A stretch of DNA of 64,000 nt from Vanilla planifolia (Eukaryota > Streptophyta > Magnoliopsida > Asparagales > Orchidaceae), in assembly GCA_023846275.1 (NCBI GenBank), contig CM043869.1:34746737-34810736 (forward strand), in the 5' to 3' direction. The notes under the pieces were generated by a model. It was not told where the DNA came from. It did not search any database and saw only the letters and a program-made list of their open reading frames with translations. Each line of letters starts with the position of its first letter. Position 1 is the stretch's first letter. The position numbers were made by a program, and so were the translations under genes. This document shows positions 60,867 to 64,000 of the stretch, in pieces.

Positions 60867-63800
60867 GATCATAAAGTATCATAATGAACCTAGAATATAT
60901 ATAAAAAAATATTATATCATACAAATGCTCACATCATGATATATTCTATAATAAAGATAAAAGATTTTTAGCAACTTACTTATATCATAATTAATTAATT
61001 TTTTTAACTAATAGCTTTGAGAAGCTTTTTTTATCACTTTTTTTCATTTCTTAATTCATCTCATATTGTTTTCATGTTGTATCTACAAAACGAAATTGCA
61101 GATCAATTTCTTTCTTGTAGGCTTCTTTCTTCCTTTTTTAATACCTTTGCTTTTCTCAAAGTATAATTTGTTCTTTTTCTTTTTTTTCTCTTTTTGTTCT
61201 CCCTCTCTCTCTCAACCAAATTTTTCTAAACATAGCCACTAAATCTTGGACAAGAAAGAAGCTTATTCTCTTATTAAATAAAAGAATTAAAATAATTCCT
61301 TTTTATTAATGATTTCTTTACAAATTTTTAAAAAAATTATTTCACATCAAAAGATTACATATCATATACAACAAATTTCTCATGATGAGACATTCTGATG
61401 GTATATCTGGTATAAAATATAGCCACTAACATTCTAGAATGCTTTTTAAGGTGCTCAAAACTCAATATATTTTAAAATTTTAGATTTTTTATTAGGTCAC
61501 ACTTTCATTTGATGAGTCAAATTATAAATGTTTAATATTTTATTTGAATTAACTTATTTAGTTTGAATCAAATTTAGTTGTAAGGAACAAGTAATATACT
61601 TTAGAAGATGTTAAATTTATAGTCTTTAAAATATCTTTGAGTATTCAATAAGCTTTAAGGATTAAAAATATATACATTAACTTTTAAAATATTTTTTTAT
61701 TATAAAATAAAATATTAACTTATTGATTGTTAGTTATAAGTCACATCTCTACATTCATATGACCTTCAAATCAAACTTAAGCATTCAAATTATTTAATTA
61801 TTTTCTTGATTTTGAAAGCATCTAAGATTTCACTTATGGATCTTTACCAAATTTTATTTTTTTAAATTAGAAAAATAAAATATAGTAAAAATAATTCTAG
61901 TTTCATAATTATAAAAAATATATTCTAAGCTAAAACCCCAAGCATGACCTAAGTATAAAGCACTCAAGGCCAATTAAGCCAGTGTATGCTTAAGAAGCCT
62001 CGAGACAAGAGATTATTGGATCCAAGTTAGGTCGAGTCTGATCTTGGTTAGGGTCTAGACCTAAACTCGGATGGGGTAAGTCAAAGGAAGAATCAAGCTA
62101 GGCATAACTCAAACTAAGTATGTAGTGGGTTGACTCAGACTCATAATTATGTTAAATCTGTATGCATAAAGTGTCTTAAGTGATGAAATCCCAAGCATAC
62201 AAAGGGCGAGTCAGCCCATGTTTCATCACAAATTAATTCTATATGAAAGCTATTATGAAAAGCAAAAACTTTGGATATTCTGTCATGTGATACTAAATGT
62301 TTTCCCACGTTTAGTGCCTAAGTATGCTTGAATTCTCATCATCAGATCATTGATCGAACAGTTACAAATTCATAATCCATGTGTTTTTTATTCATTGATA
62401 CGATGGTTCATATCTTCTCTGATTAAATTCAGCAACTCTGGTTGATCTCTTCTAACGGTTATTTTACTAACTATTATTTAAGCTATTGTTAAAGCCATTT
62501 AAAAGAATTTTTAAGCATAGTTTTTTCTTGACTTTTTAATAGTTATGATAAATTTTTTTATAAAAACCTAATTTTATGAATAAAATGGCTAATGAATGTG
62601 AATTAACCTTTGAGATCTCAATAAAATGTTATGTAATATTCCATTGGTATAAATTCTCTTTATAGTACGCTATAACTTAGTATTTTCAAAATATTAATTT
62701 TTTCTAATTAAGTCTAACACTCTTAAGCTTTCATTTTCTCACTTTTTTTTTATAATTTTGAGCTTCTTGTATCTTGTTTTATTCATCAATAATCATAGGA
62801 TATTGTACTTTGAATAAAAAAACTTTTTCATTATATTTTTTTATTTTTCTTTTAGGTTGGGCGACCTAGCATTTGTGGAAGCTGTAGTTTAGTTTGATCT
62901 TGTTAAAAAACTGGGTTATAGTTGAGCTCGCAAAAGCTCGGGTTATAGTAGACCCCACAAACGCTAGTAGTTTGAAGGTAAACCATAAGAAAAAAATCTT
63001 AAGTAGGTTGGAAGTGAACTGTAAAAAAAATTTCATTTATGTTAGAGATGAACTATAAGAAAACATCTCAATTTCTAATTTTCCTTACTAGTGATGTTTT
63101 TTTTCTGAGTTGGTCGTAAACGTAGGCTCTTGTTTGAAAGAAACTATCTAAAAATTTTAGATTATTTTTCTAACTTTTATTTTCATTTAGATTAATCATA
63201 TTATATATATATATATTTTTTTTTTTTTTTAAAATATCAAAGTTTTTTTATAAAAAATAAAATAATTTTTATAAGATATTTTTAAAAATATATATGACAT
63301 GAAAATAATAAAAACAATAAAAATATTTTAAAACTCATAATTCACCTTTTATCTTCCTTTTGTAGGATTTGCACTGTCTTATTTCTTCATTTACAATACT
63401 TATATTTGATACATAAAGCATATTTTGAGAGGATGTGAAAGTTTAATTAGGTAGACTATATATTAGGATTTTCTCTAATACCTTAATCATCTAAGGTATT
63501 CTAAAATTTCTTTCTATACTCTAATTAATTATCTGAGATATTGTAAGGTTCTTCTAAACTTAATTCAATTATCTAGAATATCATAGGATTCTTTTAAACC
63601 CTAAATGCCTTATATGGGATACTTTATTTTTTTTAAATCTTAATTCAATTATTTAGGATACCCAACCTTATTTAGATTTCAATAATTATAAGTCTTTATC
63701 TTAAGCTATATTTGGGTCCTTTACTTGAGAATTCACTCAAGTCCAAAACTTTAGCTTTAGCTTTTAGGAATATTTTTTTAAGCCATAGCTAATCTTTTAA

Positions 63801-64000
63801 ATTTGGGTTCATATAAGTTACATTAGTGACTCTTGAGCCTATCAAGTTAATCTAAGCTACTATACCCTTTCTAGAGGCCTCTACTAAGCCACAAATATTC
63901 CCAAACTACCATCTAGTATGTCTAACCCATGGCCTAAAAGTTTAAAGGTGCTACTCATGACTTTATTCAATAGTCCAAGTCATACATAGGGTTTATCTAT
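60363..64000. other. AT-rich DNA to the end of the window, no gene recognised
   Basis: Contains a long (TA)n run (60805-60862) and a patch of near-normal GC at 61930-62250 and again at 62860-63010, which resemble eroded LTR sequence but lack recognisable edges. No open frame above 60 codons. Confidence 0.5.

Noticed and set aside
1-64000. tRNA, rRNA, CRISPR arrays, bacterial operons or insertion sequences
   Set aside because: No sequence with a tRNA B-box in a cloverleaf setting, no rRNA-like block and no regularly spaced short repeats were seen; the DNA is plant nuclear in character.

Overview
The window looks like nuclear DNA of a flowering plant. It has long AT-rich tracts full of decayed LTR retrotransposons and only two protein-coding genes I can support, both members of plant families and both with canonical GT-AG introns. 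The sharp contrast between GC-rich coding exons and AT-rich introns and intergenic DNA, together with a GC-rich first exon, suggests a monocot. That is inference; the species is not identified.

Layout. 1-8760: an old Ty3/gypsy element on the + strand. The window opens inside its 5' LTR. Primer-binding site, gag with zinc knuckle, RT end/RNase H, integrase and 3' LTR can all be followed, and a second repeat (3840-5430) stands where protease and most of RT should be. 8790-9140: the start of a Ty1/copia gag with primer-binding site, on the - strand. 11759-13958 (+): a two-exon gene for a PB1-domain protein resembling plant PAL OF QUIRKY-type proteins. 16107-17186: a perfect 536-bp tandem duplication. 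18594-20420: an LTR-like repeat. 22573-43281 (-): a seven-exon gene for a five-finger CCCH zinc-finger protein of the ZFN type (471 aa). Its last intron is about 18.6 kb and holds two copia relics in opposite orientations, a near-perfect 296-bp tandem duplication, a degenerate ~308-bp three-copy array and a foldback MITE. 43.3-43.8 kb: the gene's promoter, with TATA box, a (GA)20 tract in the probable 5' leader and two CACGTG G-boxes. 46.7-49 kb: another copy of the repeat nested in the gypsy relic. 57233-60357: a 3125-bp solo LTR with TG...CA ends, matching 10-bp termini and an intact 5-bp target-site duplication (TAAAC). It is rich in CpG and clearly much younger than the other elements. The rest is AT-rich DNA without recognisable genes.

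The two genes converge tail to tail across about 7.7 kb of repeat-rich DNA and show no sign of acting together. One is expected to scaffold signalling at the cell surface, the other to bind RNA or DNA in the nucleus. I saw no tRNA, rRNA, CRISPR array or obvious novel multi-gene system. The most notable features are the giant terminal intron, the young solo LTR, the two recent tandem duplications with microhomology at their edges, and a conserved-looking 118-codon open frame inside one copia relic.
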